A stretch of 64,000 nucleotides of DNA from CAZSHB01 sp964606885 (GCA_964606885.1 CAZSHB010000006.1:12402-76401), one strand, 5' to 3'; positions 23,394-32,978 are shown, counted from the stretch's first letter. Notes: a model not told the origin generated them from the letters alone. Made by a program: numbers and translations.

Positions 23394-24065
23394 TTAACTA
23401 ATTTTTTTAAAAAATCTTGAATAATTAATGCTGATAAGTGGTGTGCACACAAAAATGCAGATAGTTTTAATAGTAAAGCTGAATGCCATAATAGGTATAA
23501 TAGAATGGACTAATCCGTACATACCAAAGAATCCAAAAAGCACAGTGTCAGCAAGCTGACTCAGTAAGAGTGCGCCCATATTAATTGCATATAAATAACG
23601 CTTGTTAGTTAATACAGAAAATTTGTTATACAGCCAGATATGCAGATACGCACTGATAATGGCAACAATAAAGGACGTTATAACAAGACGTGGTATGGGT
23701 GTTAATAGTGCTGCATAATAGGCGCTGGTAGTGTCAAAGCTGTTGGGTATATAAGCAAGTAGAAAAAGACTCATAATCATAAAAAAGAAAGAACATGCAG
23801 ATGCTGTCCAAATAGCCCGTTCGGTATCTTTATTGCCAAAATAGTGGCGCAGTAACCCAATGCCTAGATTTGCTCCTACTATAAACACATCAGAAGTAAC
23901 CACTGGCATACCAAAAAGTGTTGCCTGTTTAAGAACAAAGAGGTTGCCCGCAATCCAGCATATACTGATAAAAGCAGTCAGCGCACCGCCGCCTAAAAAG
24001 AGGCAGCCGACACTGCATGCAGCAATCACGATATTTTGAACTAAAAAGAGTAGCTCGTTAAACAT
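23394..24065 (-). CDS. YhhQ/VUT-family queuosine precursor transporter
   Basis: 223 residues from ATG 24065 (AAAGG ahead; an in-frame ATG 45 bases earlier is less likely). About six membrane helices, with family features VTSDVFIVGANLGIGLLRH and LLSQLADTVLFGFFGMYG. YhhQ proteins import preQ0, preQ1 or queuine. It is directly upstream of tgt on the same strand and no queuosine synthesis gene is present, so the pair probably forms a salvage route. Confidence 0.8.
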   Translation of the reverse strand: MFNELLFLVQNIVIAACSVGCLFLGGGALTAFISICWIAGNLFVLKQATLFGMPVVTSDVFIVGANLGIGLLRHYFGNKDTERAIWTASACSFFFMIMSLFLLAYIPNSFDTTSAYYAALLTPIPRLVITSFIVAIISAYLHIWLYNKFSVLTNKRYLYAINMGALLLSQLADTVLFGFFGMYGLVHSIIPIMAFSFTIKTICIFVCTPLISINYSRFFKKIS

Positions 24066-24225
24066 ATATAAACCTTTGGTAAGCAGTGTGGGGAAGGTAT
24101 AAAGATACAAAAAGTGGGCAAGAAAGGCAAAACTGCTCTTGGTGCTTATAAGAAGTATAGTCCTAAAGATGGTTATGGTATTCTTAATGGTAGTGGGGAT
24201 TGTATATTAAAATAGGGATTAACAA

Positions 24226-24729
24226 ATGAAAAAAAATTTTTTAGCAGTATGGTTATGTTCATTATCGGTATACGCTTCTGAATATGATATTCAGCAGCGG
24301 GATCAAACATGGGTGAAATTATTAGCAGCTTCGCAAGTAGGGTATGTATCCAGTGAACAGCAGCCATTTGGGCGAGTTGCAAAAACGGTGGTAGATGGTG
24401 CATCTGATGCTACCATGTGTGCCCTTATAACAGCAGTGACAAAAGTAAAAAAGAAAAAACAGGGTCGGCAAACATATCTTGTGTATCAATCTTTGTTGCC
24501 AAAACTTTCTCTAGATCAACAAAACATGCTTATTAAAACTGTTTTAGACGTAGATGATTATGATTGTATTCAAGGTGATAACGCTGAGCGCGAGATTGTT
24601 CTGGCTGGTTTGTGTACTGATGTTTCTGTAGCTGTTATACAACAAATATTATCTGCGCAACGTACTCGATATGCACAAAGCATATCGAGCAATAATTTGG
24701 CAATATTGGCTAATTTAAAAAAATTATAA
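24226..24729 (+). CDS. secreted protein, unknown function
   Basis: 167 residues; signal peptide MKKNFLAVWLCSLSVYA, cut before SEYD. The mature chain is helical (DATMCALITAVTKVKKKK, YQSLLPKLSLDQQNMLIKTV, DVSVAVIQQILSAQ) and could be a helical-repeat remnant related to the secreted ankyrin proteins, though no clear repeat is seen. The 3-prime end overlaps convergent murB by six bases. Confidence 0.55.
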   Translation: MKKNFLAVWLCSLSVYASEYDIQQRDQTWVKLLAASQVGYVSSEQQPFGRVAKTVVDGASDATMCALITAVTKVKKKKQGRQTYLVYQSLLPKLSLDQQNMLIKTVLDVDDYDCIQGDNAEREIVLAGLCTDVSVAVIQQILSAQRTRYAQSISSNNLAILANLKKL

Positions 24730-25647
24730 GAGTGGATACTGTTTAAAGCCTACAAAGATGCATTCTGGTTGGGGAATAATACCAAAACGTTCTTGCACTT
24801 TTTCTTGTAACGTGCGAGCAAGGGTCACAATATCTTGTGCGCTTGCGCCGCCCATATTAACCAGCATGTTTGCGTGCATACCAGAAACCCAAGCATTGTT
24901 TACATGCTCAGTACCTTTAACACCAATTTGGTCAAGATAAAAAGCAACGTAGATCATTTTGCGGCCATCTCGTTCGATAGTGACTTCGTCCGGGGTAAAG
25001 TTTCTAAAAAAACTGCCGCAGGTGAATCCTTTAGGGTACCGTGACATACGGTGGCGTGTAATTTCAAAACGGCGCCCACGAGCGTACGCAACTTCTTCTG
25101 GTGTTGATTGTTTGAGTGCAAAGGTTGCATCGAGCAGATAGTAATTACCATCAACCAGTGTTGAGGTGTCATAACCAAAATTAAACCAGGCCTTATCAAC
25201 TGATTTGCTCTTGCCAGTCAGTTTATCTATCACGGTTGCAGATACTAAAAAGTCGCTCAAAAAATATTCAAAATAGTGAAGGTTGATGTACGCAGATCCG
25301 CCAATGCTACCAGGAATATTACTAAATACTTCAAGTCCTGTCAGACCATGATCAAGCGTGAATTCAATAAGATCGTTCATCGTGGTACCGGTAGATGCTG
25401 TAACAAGATTGCCCTTAATAGTTGGTGTAGTTGTTGCTGGGTGAATCACTAGGCCATCAAAACCATCGTCATGCACTAAAATATTGGCACCTTGTCCAAG
25501 AACAAAAATTTCAAGCTTATGTGTTTTTGCAAATATAAGCGCTTCTTGAAAATTGTGTGGAGTAACAGGTTCGCAAAAATAACGGGCAGGGCCACCAATT
25601 TTAAACCAGGTTTTGTCTGCTAAGGGTACATACTCTCTGATGATCAT
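24724..25647 (-). CDS. murB: UDP-N-acetylenolpyruvoylglucosamine reductase
   Basis: 307 residues. NADPH-dependent flavoenzyme that makes UDP-MurNAc. FAD-binding motifs FKIGGPARYF, LGQGANILVHDDGFDGLVI and FSNIPGSIGGSAYIN; the active-site Ser is in TCGSFFRN and the C-terminal catalytic Glu in PQPECIFVG. MurA and MurC are not in the window. It starts three bases after the trhO stop. Confidence 0.95.
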   Translation of the reverse strand: MIIREYVPLADKTWFKIGGPARYFCEPVTPHNFQEALIFAKTHKLEIFVLGQGANILVHDDGFDGLVIHPATTTPTIKGNLVTASTGTTMNDLIEFTLDHGLTGLEVFSNIPGSIGGSAYINLHYFEYFLSDFLVSATVIDKLTGKSKSVDKAWFNFGYDTSTLVDGNYYLLDATFALKQSTPEEVAYARGRRFEITRHRMSRYPKGFTCGSFFRNFTPDEVTIERDGRKMIYVAFYLDQIGVKGTEHVNNAWVSGMHANMLVNMGGASAQDIVTLARTLQEKVQERFGIIPQPECIFVGFKQYPLL

Positions 25648-25650
25648 GCG

Positions 25651-26580
25651 TTATGCGCTTTTGCTGTGTTGTGTGGTGGTGCGGATCGATTTTGTGCGGA
25701 CGTTAACTTTACCTTCTTGAATTAAGTCAAAACATGCTTTGCTACACGCTTCTTGTAGTTCTACAAGACAAGTTGGGCAGGTTAAGAACTGTTCATTACA
25801 GCGAGCATTTTTGCAGTTGTTGTAATAATCAGTTGGTACTGTTTTGCAGATATCGCAGGTGCTTAAAATATCGCTATTAACACGTTGAATAACGCGTGCA
25901 TCAAACACATAGTTGGCACCTCTAAAGTGGCCTTCTGGAAATTGTTCAATATAGCGATGAATACCACCACTTAGTTGGTAAACTTGTTTAGCAACACCAG
26001 TTTCTTTGACATAGGCAGAAGCGCGTTCACAACGGATACCGCCTGTGCAGACCATAAGTACTTGTTTGTCTTTGAGCATGTCTTTGTTTTGTTCGACATA
26101 CTCAGGAAACTCACGGAAATAATCAGTATCAGGGCAGATGGCGCCTCTAAAGGTACCAACGCGAGATTCGTAATTATTACGTGTATCAATAATAATTAAA
26201 TCTTCCGGTTTTTGAGAAATCAGATCGTGCACTTGTGCAGGTGTAAGATGGGTGCCACCTTGTGTTGCTTTCAGCTTTTCTGGAGCAATACCAAGATTTA
26301 CAATCTCTTTCTTTTCTACAATACGCATACGAGGGAAATGGTTTTCATCTCCGTCAGATTCTTTAAAATCGATACCGCCAAAGTACGGATGCTCTTCCAT
26401 AGCTTTTTTATAAGCATCGGTAGCTTCTTGGGATCCGCCAACCGTACCATTAATACCTTCAACAGCAATAATAATCCGGCCTTTAAGTCCTAAACTGTCG
26501 CAGAGAGTTTTTTGCCATTTAATGATGGCCCCTGGCATATCAATATCTACGTATTTATAAAAAAGAAGTATTTTTCCCAT
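25651..26580 (-). CDS. trhO: tRNA uridine(34) hydroxylase (TrhO, rhodanese family)
   Basis: 309 residues. Prephenate-independent, oxygen-dependent 5-hydroxylation of U34 in some tRNAs. An N-terminal acylphosphatase-like domain (YVDIDMPGAIIKWQ, GRIIIAVEGINGTVGG) precedes a rhodanese domain with the active-site loop VCTGGIRCERASA and a C-terminal Cys-rich part (CDICK, CNEQFLTCPTC). Length and motifs match the YceA/TrhO family. Upstream of murB in the same run. Confidence 0.92.
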   Translation of the reverse strand: MGKILLFYKYVDIDMPGAIIKWQKTLCDSLGLKGRIIIAVEGINGTVGGSQEATDAYKKAMEEHPYFGGIDFKESDGDENHFPRMRIVEKKEIVNLGIAPEKLKATQGGTHLTPAQVHDLISQKPEDLIIIDTRNNYESRVGTFRGAICPDTDYFREFPEYVEQNKDMLKDKQVLMVCTGGIRCERASAYVKETGVAKQVYQLSGGIHRYIEQFPEGHFRGANYVFDARVIQRVNSDILSTCDICKTVPTDYYNNCKNARCNEQFLTCPTCLVELQEACSKACFDLIQEGKVNVRTKSIRTTTQHSKSA

Positions 26581-26663
26581 GAATCTATTCCTCTAAAAGT
26601 CATAATCTAAGCTATCACTTTAGCAAAATAGTGAAAAAATGACAGGGGCTAAAGAGGAGATTC

Positions 26664-27188
26664 TTAAGGTTGTAATAATTTCTTAATTAGGGTTTTAGTA
26701 AGTATGTCGGCGCATAGTGCATGTTCAAGATTATCAATTGGTAATTTTCCTTCATTATCCTGTAGATGACTTTGTGCTCCTGCTTGGAGTAGGAACATGG
26801 TAAAGGTAAGGTTGCAGGTTAAAACAGCGTAATGGAGTGGGGTTCTGCCAAGACTGTCTTGCTGGTCAAGTGCGGCACCAAGGGATACCAAGTAGGCAAA
26901 CATGGCAACATCTTGTGAACTTGCAGCTGCATGCAGACACGCTTGGCCGTGGGGTCCAAGCTGTTTGTTAGGGTTAGGCTTTGGGTTTTTGGGGTTGGTT
27001 AGAAATTGGGCAAGAGCGTCTGTTGCTTTGGCGTCATCACCCATTGCAGCGTAGTAGAGTATGAGGTCTGCTTTTTCTTGCGATACTGGTTTTATAAAAA
27101 AAAGTCGTTCTATAGCATGTTGCATAGTGGCATTATGAGCAGAAAGTGTGGCTGTGCTGAGTGCTAATAAAAATGTGTATTTTTTCAT
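26664..27188 (-). CDS. secreted ankyrin-repeat protein
   Basis: 174 residues from ATG 27188, with CAGGAG ahead. Signal peptide MKKYTFLLALSTATLSA. Ankyrin repeats close to consensus: HGQACLHAAASSQDVAMFAY with LVSLGAALDQQD, then LGRTPLHYAVLTCNLTFTMF with LLQAGAQSHLQDN, then GKLPIDNLEHALCADILTK. It is separate from the ankyrin cluster at 0.4-3 kb. A protein-binding role outside the cytoplasm is inferred. Confidence 0.8.
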   Translation of the reverse strand: MKKYTFLLALSTATLSAHNATMQHAIERLFFIKPVSQEKADLILYYAAMGDDAKATDALAQFLTNPKNPKPNPNKQLGPHGQACLHAAASSQDVAMFAYLVSLGAALDQQDSLGRTPLHYAVLTCNLTFTMFLLQAGAQSHLQDNEGKLPIDNLEHALCADILTKTLIKKLLQP

Positions 27189-27286
27189 AAAAAACTCCTG
27201 GGTTATAACTAAAAAATAATATCTGTGAGTCACCCTAAGTAACTGGTATGGCTCTTGCCAAGAGAGAGGCGATAAACTGGTGAAAG

Positions 27287-27315
27287 TTGCCTGTTTGGGG
27301 GATTTTGCTTATCTT
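27287..27315 (+). promoter_or_regulatory. sigma-70-type promoter for pheT-lspA-comF
   Basis: TTGCCT (27287-27292), a 17-base spacer ending in TGCT, and TATCTT (27310-27315). The start codon of pheT is 51 bases downstream. Confidence 0.5.
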
Positions 27316-27365
27316 TAATCTATCTTTAAACATGTCTTATAAAGCTGTAGTAAAAAGGTATCAGT

Positions 27366-29696
27366 ATGAAACTCTCATTACGCTGGGTATGCGATCATCT
27401 TTCAGTACCCTGGCATACCATAGATGTAAAAAAGTTAGTTGAGTACTTCAATATTCATGTGGCTGAAATTGAAGTGTATACACCGGTCAGCCTCCCAACA
27501 GACAAACTGTTTATGGGGATTGTTACCAAAAACATGCATGATGGCCATGTGGTTGTAGAGATTCCTGAACTTGCAAACACAGCTGCACTTGCAACGCGAG
27601 ATGATCTTGTTGTTGGTGCAACCTATCTTATCATTAAAGATGGTAAGCATATGCGTTGGGCTGCTCATACTGATGTGCATGGCGCAAAAGATAATCTGTT
27701 ACCAGCGTTAACTGTTGCACAACAGCATGTGGCAGGGCAGTGGAAAAAAACAGTAGAAGCGGACGATGTTATTCTTGAAGTTGATAACAAATCGATTACC
27801 CATAGACCTGATCTGTGGAGTCACCGAGGCTTTGCGCGGGAGATTGCCCGCTTTGTACATGCAACTGTTACTGATGAAAAAAAATTACTTATTAAACTAC
27901 CAGAAATAGCACACGAAGCATCGTATAAAGCTACTAAAGAGATGCCTGTGTCTGTAGCGATAGAAACGCAAGTATGTAGCCGTTTTGCAGTATTGCCTAT
28001 TTCACATGTTACGAATAAACCAACATCGTTATGTATGGCACTCCGTTTAGCGCGCGTTGATAGCCGTGTGATTAACGCAGTGGTGGATGCAACCAATTAC
28101 GTTATGTTTGATTGGGGCCAGCCGCTCCATGCATTTGATGCGGAAAAAATAAGTACCCACACACTCATACCACGCCAAGCAAAAAAGGATGAAACGCTTA
28201 CGCTGCTTGATGGTACTGTGTTGCACTTAGATCCACAGGATATGGTGGTGACTGATGGTAAAAAGCCATTAGCACTTGCAGGCGTAAAAGGTGGATTAGA
28301 TTCTGGTGTGTCTGAATCGACTAAAAGTTTATTGGTAGAATCGGCTACGTTTGATGCTGGCATTGTACGTACTGGTGCTGCGCGCCACAATTTGCGTACT
28401 GAGGCGTCTGCTCGTTTTGAAAAGTCGCTCGATCCGCATCAAAATGTTGCAGGGATAGAACGGTTTTTAAAGGTGCTTGCTCAAGAAGATGTTACGTATA
28501 CACACGCTTCAAGCATAGTATCGTTAGGTGTACTTTCTAAGCAACGCGTTATTGTTCTTAAACAGTCGTTTATAGAAGCGCGTTTGGGAATATCGTTTAA
28601 AGAAAATGCTATCAAGACTATGCTTGAAAGTATCGGTTTTGCAGTACAGCAAAAAGCTGCTGGTGATGATACACAGCTGACGGTGACCGTGCCAACGTAT
28701 CGAGCAACAAAAGATATTAAAATCCCAGAAGATATTGTTGAAGAAGTGGGCAGACTCCATGGGTACAGTTTATTGCAATCGACACTTCCCGTATTTGCAA
28801 AAGCACCAACAGATGATCAATGGCTGGATCGTATGCAGAGCATTAAGAACATGCTTGCTTACACAGCTCATATGCACGAAGTTGCAACGTATAGTTTTGT
28901 TGACCAAGAGTTTGCTAAAAAAATTGGTTGGGTTATTAAAAATCCTGTGATGTTACGTAACCCTATTGCAGAGCATCGTACGACTATGCTTGATGATCTG
29001 GTGCCATCACTTCTTCAGGTAGTTGATACTAATAAAGCAGATAATGAACAGATCCGTTTGTTTGAATGGGCGCGTACGTGGTCTAAACAGAAAGATACTG
29101 TACAAGAACAACACGTGCTTGCTGGGTTAGTATATCAGCGTAAAGATGCGGTAGATTATTATCAGGTAAAACAGATTTTGACCGATATGGGCGCATTACT
29201 CGGGTGTACCTTTGTATACAAGCCTGCACAAAAACCTGCATGGTGGGCTAACGAACATATGGCAGCAGATGTGTATTTGCATGGTACTTGTATTGGTACG
29301 CTTGCGACACTTAGCGCTGTGGTTATGGCCCGTTTAGATGGTGGACATGCGGTAGCATTTTCTCTTGATGCTCAAGCATTAGAATCTGTTGTGCGACCTG
29401 TTGTGCGGTATACACCGCTTGCAAAGTTCCAAGGTACTTTCTTAGATACCAGTGCGTTATTTGCGTCAGGTGTGTTAGTACATGACTTGCAAGAAAAACT
29501 TAAAAAAGCGGATGCACGTATTATGGATGTGCATTTGTGGGATATGTTTAGTAAACCTGAGTGGCAGGGTAAAAGATCGCTTACCTTTAGATGTTTTGTA
29601 CAAGATGCGCACGCAAATATGACCAAAGAAGATACTGATCAAATTTTGCATGCTATAACTAAAACCATACAAGCTTGTGGTGGAGAAGTACGATGA
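27366..29696 (+). CDS. pheT: phenylalanyl-tRNA synthetase beta chain
   Basis: 776 residues. Non-catalytic subunit of the PheRS tetramer, holding the editing and tRNA-binding parts. Visible: N-terminal MKLSLRWVCDHLSV, the EMAP/OB region, the B3/B4 editing domain (NAVVDATNYVMFDWGQPLHA, FDAEK), B5 (IPEDIVEEVGRLHGY) and the C-terminal anticodon-binding domain (FQGTFLDTSALFASGV, LTFRCFVQDAHANMTKEDTD). pheS, usually immediately upstream, is not here; the upstream neighbour is the divergent ankyrin gene. Confidence 0.95.
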   Translation: MKLSLRWVCDHLSVPWHTIDVKKLVEYFNIHVAEIEVYTPVSLPTDKLFMGIVTKNMHDGHVVVEIPELANTAALATRDDLVVGATYLIIKDGKHMRWAAHTDVHGAKDNLLPALTVAQQHVAGQWKKTVEADDVILEVDNKSITHRPDLWSHRGFAREIARFVHATVTDEKKLLIKLPEIAHEASYKATKEMPVSVAIETQVCSRFAVLPISHVTNKPTSLCMALRLARVDSRVINAVVDATNYVMFDWGQPLHAFDAEKISTHTLIPRQAKKDETLTLLDGTVLHLDPQDMVVTDGKKPLALAGVKGGLDSGVSESTKSLLVESATFDAGIVRTGAARHNLRTEASARFEKSLDPHQNVAGIERFLKVLAQEDVTYTHASSIVSLGVLSKQRVIVLKQSFIEARLGISFKENAIKTMLESIGFAVQQKAAGDDTQLTVTVPTYRATKDIKIPEDIVEEVGRLHGYSLLQSTLPVFAKAPTDDQWLDRMQSIKNMLAYTAHMHEVATYSFVDQEFAKKIGWVIKNPVMLRNPIAEHRTTMLDDLVPSLLQVVDTNKADNEQIRLFEWARTWSKQKDTVQEQHVLAGLVYQRKDAVDYYQVKQILTDMGALLGCTFVYKPAQKPAWWANEHMAADVYLHGTCIGTLATLSAVVMARLDGGHAVAFSLDAQALESVVRPVVRYTPLAKFQGTFLDTSALFASGVLVHDLQEKLKKADARIMDVHLWDMFSKPEWQGKRSLTFRCFVQDAHANMTKEDTDQILHAITKTIQACGGEVR

Positions 29697-30157
29697 TGAG
29701 CCGATGCGGTAATAATTATATGCATTTTTGGGGGCTATTTTTTGTTGATCGTTTGGCAAAAATTGCAGCGTGGCGATTCTTTCAGCAGCCGGTTGATATT
29801 ACTTCTTTTTTGTCGTTAGAGTTGCATTTTAACAAAGGTGTTTCGTGGAGTCTGTTTGCTCAATCAGGGTATTGGGGAAGCATTGCTATTATAGCTGCTA
29901 GTGGAATGCTTTTATGTTTTTTTGCTTGGTATATTAGTCAGCGCCGTTCTGCTGGATATTGCACCATGGGTGAAGTATTAGTGTTGGTTGGCGGAACATC
30001 AAACTTTTTAGATCGCATACGGTATGGCGCTGTTATTGATTATATTCATATACATATTGGTGCATGGTCATACCCGATTTTTAATATTGCCGACATACTA
30101 ATTGTTGCCGGTATTATCTTTATGATCTGGCGCCCGTACCACGAATCGCAAGATTAA
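29693..30157 (+). CDS. lspA: signal peptidase II (lipoprotein signal peptidase)
   Basis: 154 residues. Start ATG 29693 overlaps the pheT stop (ATGA); a second ATG follows directly. Four membrane helices. Catalytic Asp residues are in VLVGGTSNFLDRIRYGAVID and PIFNIADILI; FNKGVSWSLF is the conserved Asn/Gly motif. It removes the signal peptide of lipidated proteins made by Lgt. Confidence 0.92.
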   Translation: MMSRCGNNYMHFWGLFFVDRLAKIAAWRFFQQPVDITSFLSLELHFNKGVSWSLFAQSGYWGSIAIIAASGMLLCFFAWYISQRRSAGYCTMGEVLVLVGGTSNFLDRIRYGAVIDYIHIHIGAWSYPIFNIADILIVAGIIFMIWRPYHESQD

Positions 30158-30163
30158 TAACGT

Positions 30164-30832
30164 ATGTATACCGTTCTTCCTACTGTTAAAAATCTTATTT
30201 TTGGGGTGCGCAATCTTTTGATTCCACGTTTTTGTTATGTGTGTCGAGCGTATGACAATGTGCCAGAAGGTTTGTGTCTTGTGTGTCGCGCAGAGATTAG
30301 ACCGATTGTATCTATGCCTGTGGTGTTGCCTATCATCAAGACAGTTTCTATTCATGCTGCTAGTGCGTACGATGGGCCTTTAAAAACATTAGCGTTTAAG
30401 AAAAATTATGGCGTTGCAGGAGCGTCACGTGTGTTAGGCGCTATGATTTATGAACACACTGCAGTGCAACACAAACAGTTTGATGTGATTGTTCCTGTGC
30501 CACTCCATTGGACGCGCTATGCGTGGCGTTGGTTTAATCAATCGGAACTCATAGCACGTGTGCTACAACAAAAAACGGGAACACCGGTTGTACGGTTAGT
30601 AAGGCGATCACGCAGAACTCCGTTTCAAGTAGGTCTTACTAAAGAACAGCGACATGCAAACCTGCGCCATGTCTTTACGCTTTCTCCTGATGCACGGCAG
30701 TATGCGGGCAAAAGAATATTAGTAGTCGATGACATATACACGACTGGTACGACCATTAAAGAAGTGTGTCGTGTGTTAGCTACTATGAACCCCGAGAGTA
30801 TTGACGTTGCTGTAGCGTGTCGCGTGGTGTAG
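30164..30832 (+). CDS. comF: ComF-family phosphoribosyltransferase-like protein
   Basis: 222 residues. An N-terminal zinc ribbon (CYVC, then CLVC) is followed by a type I phosphoribosyltransferase fold: FDVIVPVPLHWTRYAWRWFN and the PRPP loop ILVVDDIYTTGTTIKEVCR. ComF assists handling of imported single-stranded DNA in competent bacteria. It follows lspA by six bases. With the ComEC-like gene at 2952 it hints at a competence remnant, though ComF is also common in non-competent bacteria. Confidence 0.85.
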   Translation: MYTVLPTVKNLIFGVRNLLIPRFCYVCRAYDNVPEGLCLVCRAEIRPIVSMPVVLPIIKTVSIHAASAYDGPLKTLAFKKNYGVAGASRVLGAMIYEHTAVQHKQFDVIVPVPLHWTRYAWRWFNQSELIARVLQQKTGTPVVRLVRRSRRTPFQVGLTKEQRHANLRHVFTLSPDARQYAGKRILVVDDIYTTGTTIKEVCRVLATMNPESIDVAVACRVV

Positions 30833-30841
30833 CGCACAATT

Positions 30842-30869
30842 TTGCAACTTTTACAAACTATGCTACCTT
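30842..30869 (+). promoter_or_regulatory. sigma-70-type promoter for the 30921 lipoprotein gene
   Basis: TTGCAA (30842-30847), a 16-base spacer ending in TGC, and TACCTT (30864-30869). The start codon with AAGGAG is about 50 bases downstream. Confidence 0.5.
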
Positions 30870-30920
30870 TGCTCTGGTTAGTCTTTTACTAAGTAATGTA
30901 TCAGGTAAAAAGGAGTTTTT

Positions 30921-31928
30921 ATGATGACTAAAATTACAACGCGCGGAGTAATGCCACTGCTTGCATTAAGTCTGTTAGTATTGCCAGCTTGTGATTGGTT
31001 TGGCAAAAAGAATGCAGGTTCTGAACAAGTAGCAGGTGGTTCTGATGTTTTGTATGCTATTGATGGCAAACCGGTTATCACCGTTGCTCAATTTGAAGAT
31101 TATTATCAACAAGTGCTCGCTTCTGATCCTCGCTTACAAAGCATGGCAGGATTCTTACCAAATTTAAAAAGAGAAATTTTTGATGCATTAGCAAATCAAG
31201 AATTGATTGTGGTTTGGGCAGATAAACAAAAAATGTTTGATCAAGAAGAATACACCAAAACTGAAAAGCAAGGTCTAGAACAAATTAGACGTATGTACGC
31301 AGCTAAAAAGTTTGGTGATGATAAAGTTGGTAGAATAGTAGTAACAGAATCTGAAATTATGGATTACTACAACCAACACAAAGATCCTGAATTGGTAGCA
31401 ACTCCAGGTGGTATTAAAGCTTCTGGTGTTGAGTTTGACTCTAAGGACAAAGCAACTGCTTTCTTTAATAAAGTAAAAGCAAATCCTGCAATGTTTAACC
31501 AAGCAGCAAGAACTGATGGTTGTAAAGCGAAAGAATTTGCATCAGTTAACAAGTTTAGTTTTGATGTAGATAAAGCGATTACCGGCGCATTAGAAGCAAA
31601 AACAAGTTTCCCAGCTGTGGTGCTTGTACAATCTGCTGATAAAAAGTGGTGGGTAGTGCTTGGTTCAAGCAAACAAGAAACTAAGTACCGTTCACTTGAT
31701 GAAGTTCGTGATGCTATTCGTGGCGCAGTAGAACGTGAAAAAGGAATGAAGATTTTTGGTGATGAAATTGGTAAACTAAAAGAAACCATTACCATTACAG
31801 AAAATTGCCAATATTTTGATCAACAACAAGCTGATCAAAGTCCTGACTTGCAAGCAATGCTTCAACAAGTAAGTGCGCAACAAGCACAAACTCAAGAAGC
31901 TGCAAAACCAGCAGTACAAGCTGTTTAA
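30921..31928 (+). CDS. SurA/PrsA-like lipoprotein chaperone
   Basis: 335 residues; AAAAAGGAG precedes ATG 30921. Lipoprotein signal peptide with lipobox LPAC (cysteine near residue 24). The mature part starts with a SurA_N-like helical domain (VLYAIDGKPVITVAQFEDYY, LKREIFDALANQELIVVWAD, EIMDYYNQHKDPEL), then a short parvulin-like region (IKASGVEFDSKDKATAFFNK) that lacks the usual PPIase signature, and a Gln-rich tail. Role: likely holds outer-membrane or secreted proteins during export. Paired with a second SurA-like gene downstream. Confidence 0.75.
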   Translation: MMTKITTRGVMPLLALSLLVLPACDWFGKKNAGSEQVAGGSDVLYAIDGKPVITVAQFEDYYQQVLASDPRLQSMAGFLPNLKREIFDALANQELIVVWADKQKMFDQEEYTKTEKQGLEQIRRMYAAKKFGDDKVGRIVVTESEIMDYYNQHKDPELVATPGGIKASGVEFDSKDKATAFFNKVKANPAMFNQAARTDGCKAKEFASVNKFSFDVDKAITGALEAKTSFPAVVLVQSADKKWWVVLGSSKQETKYRSLDEVRDAIRGAVEREKGMKIFGDEIGKLKETITITENCQYFDQQQADQSPDLQAMLQQVSAQQAQTQEAAKPAVQAV

Positions 31929-31958
31929 CTACAGATATAATAAGAGTAAAAAAATAAG

Positions 31959-31985
31959 GGGAGTTGGCTGCAACTCCCTTTTTTA
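31959..31985 (+). terminator. rho-independent terminator
   Basis: GGGAGTTG, loop GCTG, CAACTCCC and a T run. It lies between the two SurA-like genes, so they may be separately regulated or attenuated; the second gene starts 21 bases after the stem. Confidence 0.75.
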
Positions 31986-31998
31986 ATAGGAAGCAAAG

Positions 31999-32958
31999 AT
32001 GAACGCACAACATATTGTTCTTGTACTCTGCATGGCGCTTTGCGGTACTTCCTTTGCAAGTAAAAAGGATCCTCTAAAAAAAGATCCGAATGCAAAGAAA
32101 AGAAGAACTGCAATTCAAGCGCTTGATGTTAAAGGTCCAAAAAAAGCACGGTTATCGGCTGATGAAAAAGGTATGGTAGTTAATGGTATTGCAGTAGTTG
32201 TACATACTGATCCTGCGCCTATTATTATTACGATTAAAGAAGTAGAATCACCAAGTATTAACGGTCAACAACGAGTATTAGACGATATTATCTTTGAACG
32301 TATCTTGGCGTATGAAGGTGAGCATGTGTACCACTTAAGTAATACGGAAGATTCTGCTCGTAAATATTTTGAAGCAATTAAAAAGCAAAATAATTTAACA
32401 GATGAACAGTTTAAAGATCTCTTTACTCGTTTGGGTAAAACGCCAGAAGAAGGATTTGCAGACTTTAAAGCTATGTATATTGCAGAGCAGATTATCTCTT
32501 TTAAAATTAAGAGCCGTTTAGTGATTCCAGAAGAAAACGTTAAGGCGTATTACCAAGCACATCCTCAGTACGAAGAAGCTGGTTACAAATTAAAACGGGG
32601 CTTTATTGCTAAGGGTGCTATGACTGATACAGAACTTAAAGAGTTTCAAGATTCTGCTAAGCATAGTTATAAAGTTGATTGGAGCGATCCGTATTGGTTA
32701 GAAGAAAGTGAAATTGCTCCAGCTCGTGATTTTATTAAAACTATGGAACCAGGTGAGTATTCAGCACTTGAAGTAGTGCCTGGTGGGTACGAAGTGGTCA
32801 AGCTTGTTCAAAAAAGATTACAACATCAAAAGACTTTTGATGAATGCCGTGCAGGTATTATTGAAGCATTACAAGTGCCGTTTTATCAAGAGCAACTAGC
32901 AAAATTTAGAAAAGAGCTTTTTGATAAGTATCAGATTACGTATTTTATTCAGCAGTAA
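31999..32958 (+). CDS. SurA-like periplasmic chaperone
   Basis: 319 residues. Signal peptide MNAQHIVLVLCMALCGTSFA, then a basic stretch, then a SurA-type N-domain (VVNGIAVVVHTDPAPIIITI, RVLDDIIFERILAYEGEH) and helices ending in a parvulin-like C-terminal region (RDFIKTMEPGEYSALEVV, then GYEVVKLVQKRL). Ahead of that C-terminal part only a short degenerate PPIase core is seen. Probably helps fold beta-barrel and exported proteins; sits just after the SurA-like lipoprotein. Confidence 0.72.
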   Translation: MNAQHIVLVLCMALCGTSFASKKDPLKKDPNAKKRRTAIQALDVKGPKKARLSADEKGMVVNGIAVVVHTDPAPIIITIKEVESPSINGQQRVLDDIIFERILAYEGEHVYHLSNTEDSARKYFEAIKKQNNLTDEQFKDLFTRLGKTPEEGFADFKAMYIAEQIISFKIKSRLVIPEENVKAYYQAHPQYEEAGYKLKRGFIAKGAMTDTELKEFQDSAKHSYKVDWSDPYWLEESEIAPARDFIKTMEPGEYSALEVVPGGYEVVKLVQKRLQHQKTFDECRAGIIEALQVPFYQEQLAKFRKELFDKYQITYFIQQ

Positions 32959-32978
32959 GTTTTAACAAGTCTCTACAC

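Noticed and set aside
30921..32958. The two SurA-like genes as active parvulin isomerases
   Set aside because: The parvulin signature is not clear in either; only a chaperone role is supported.
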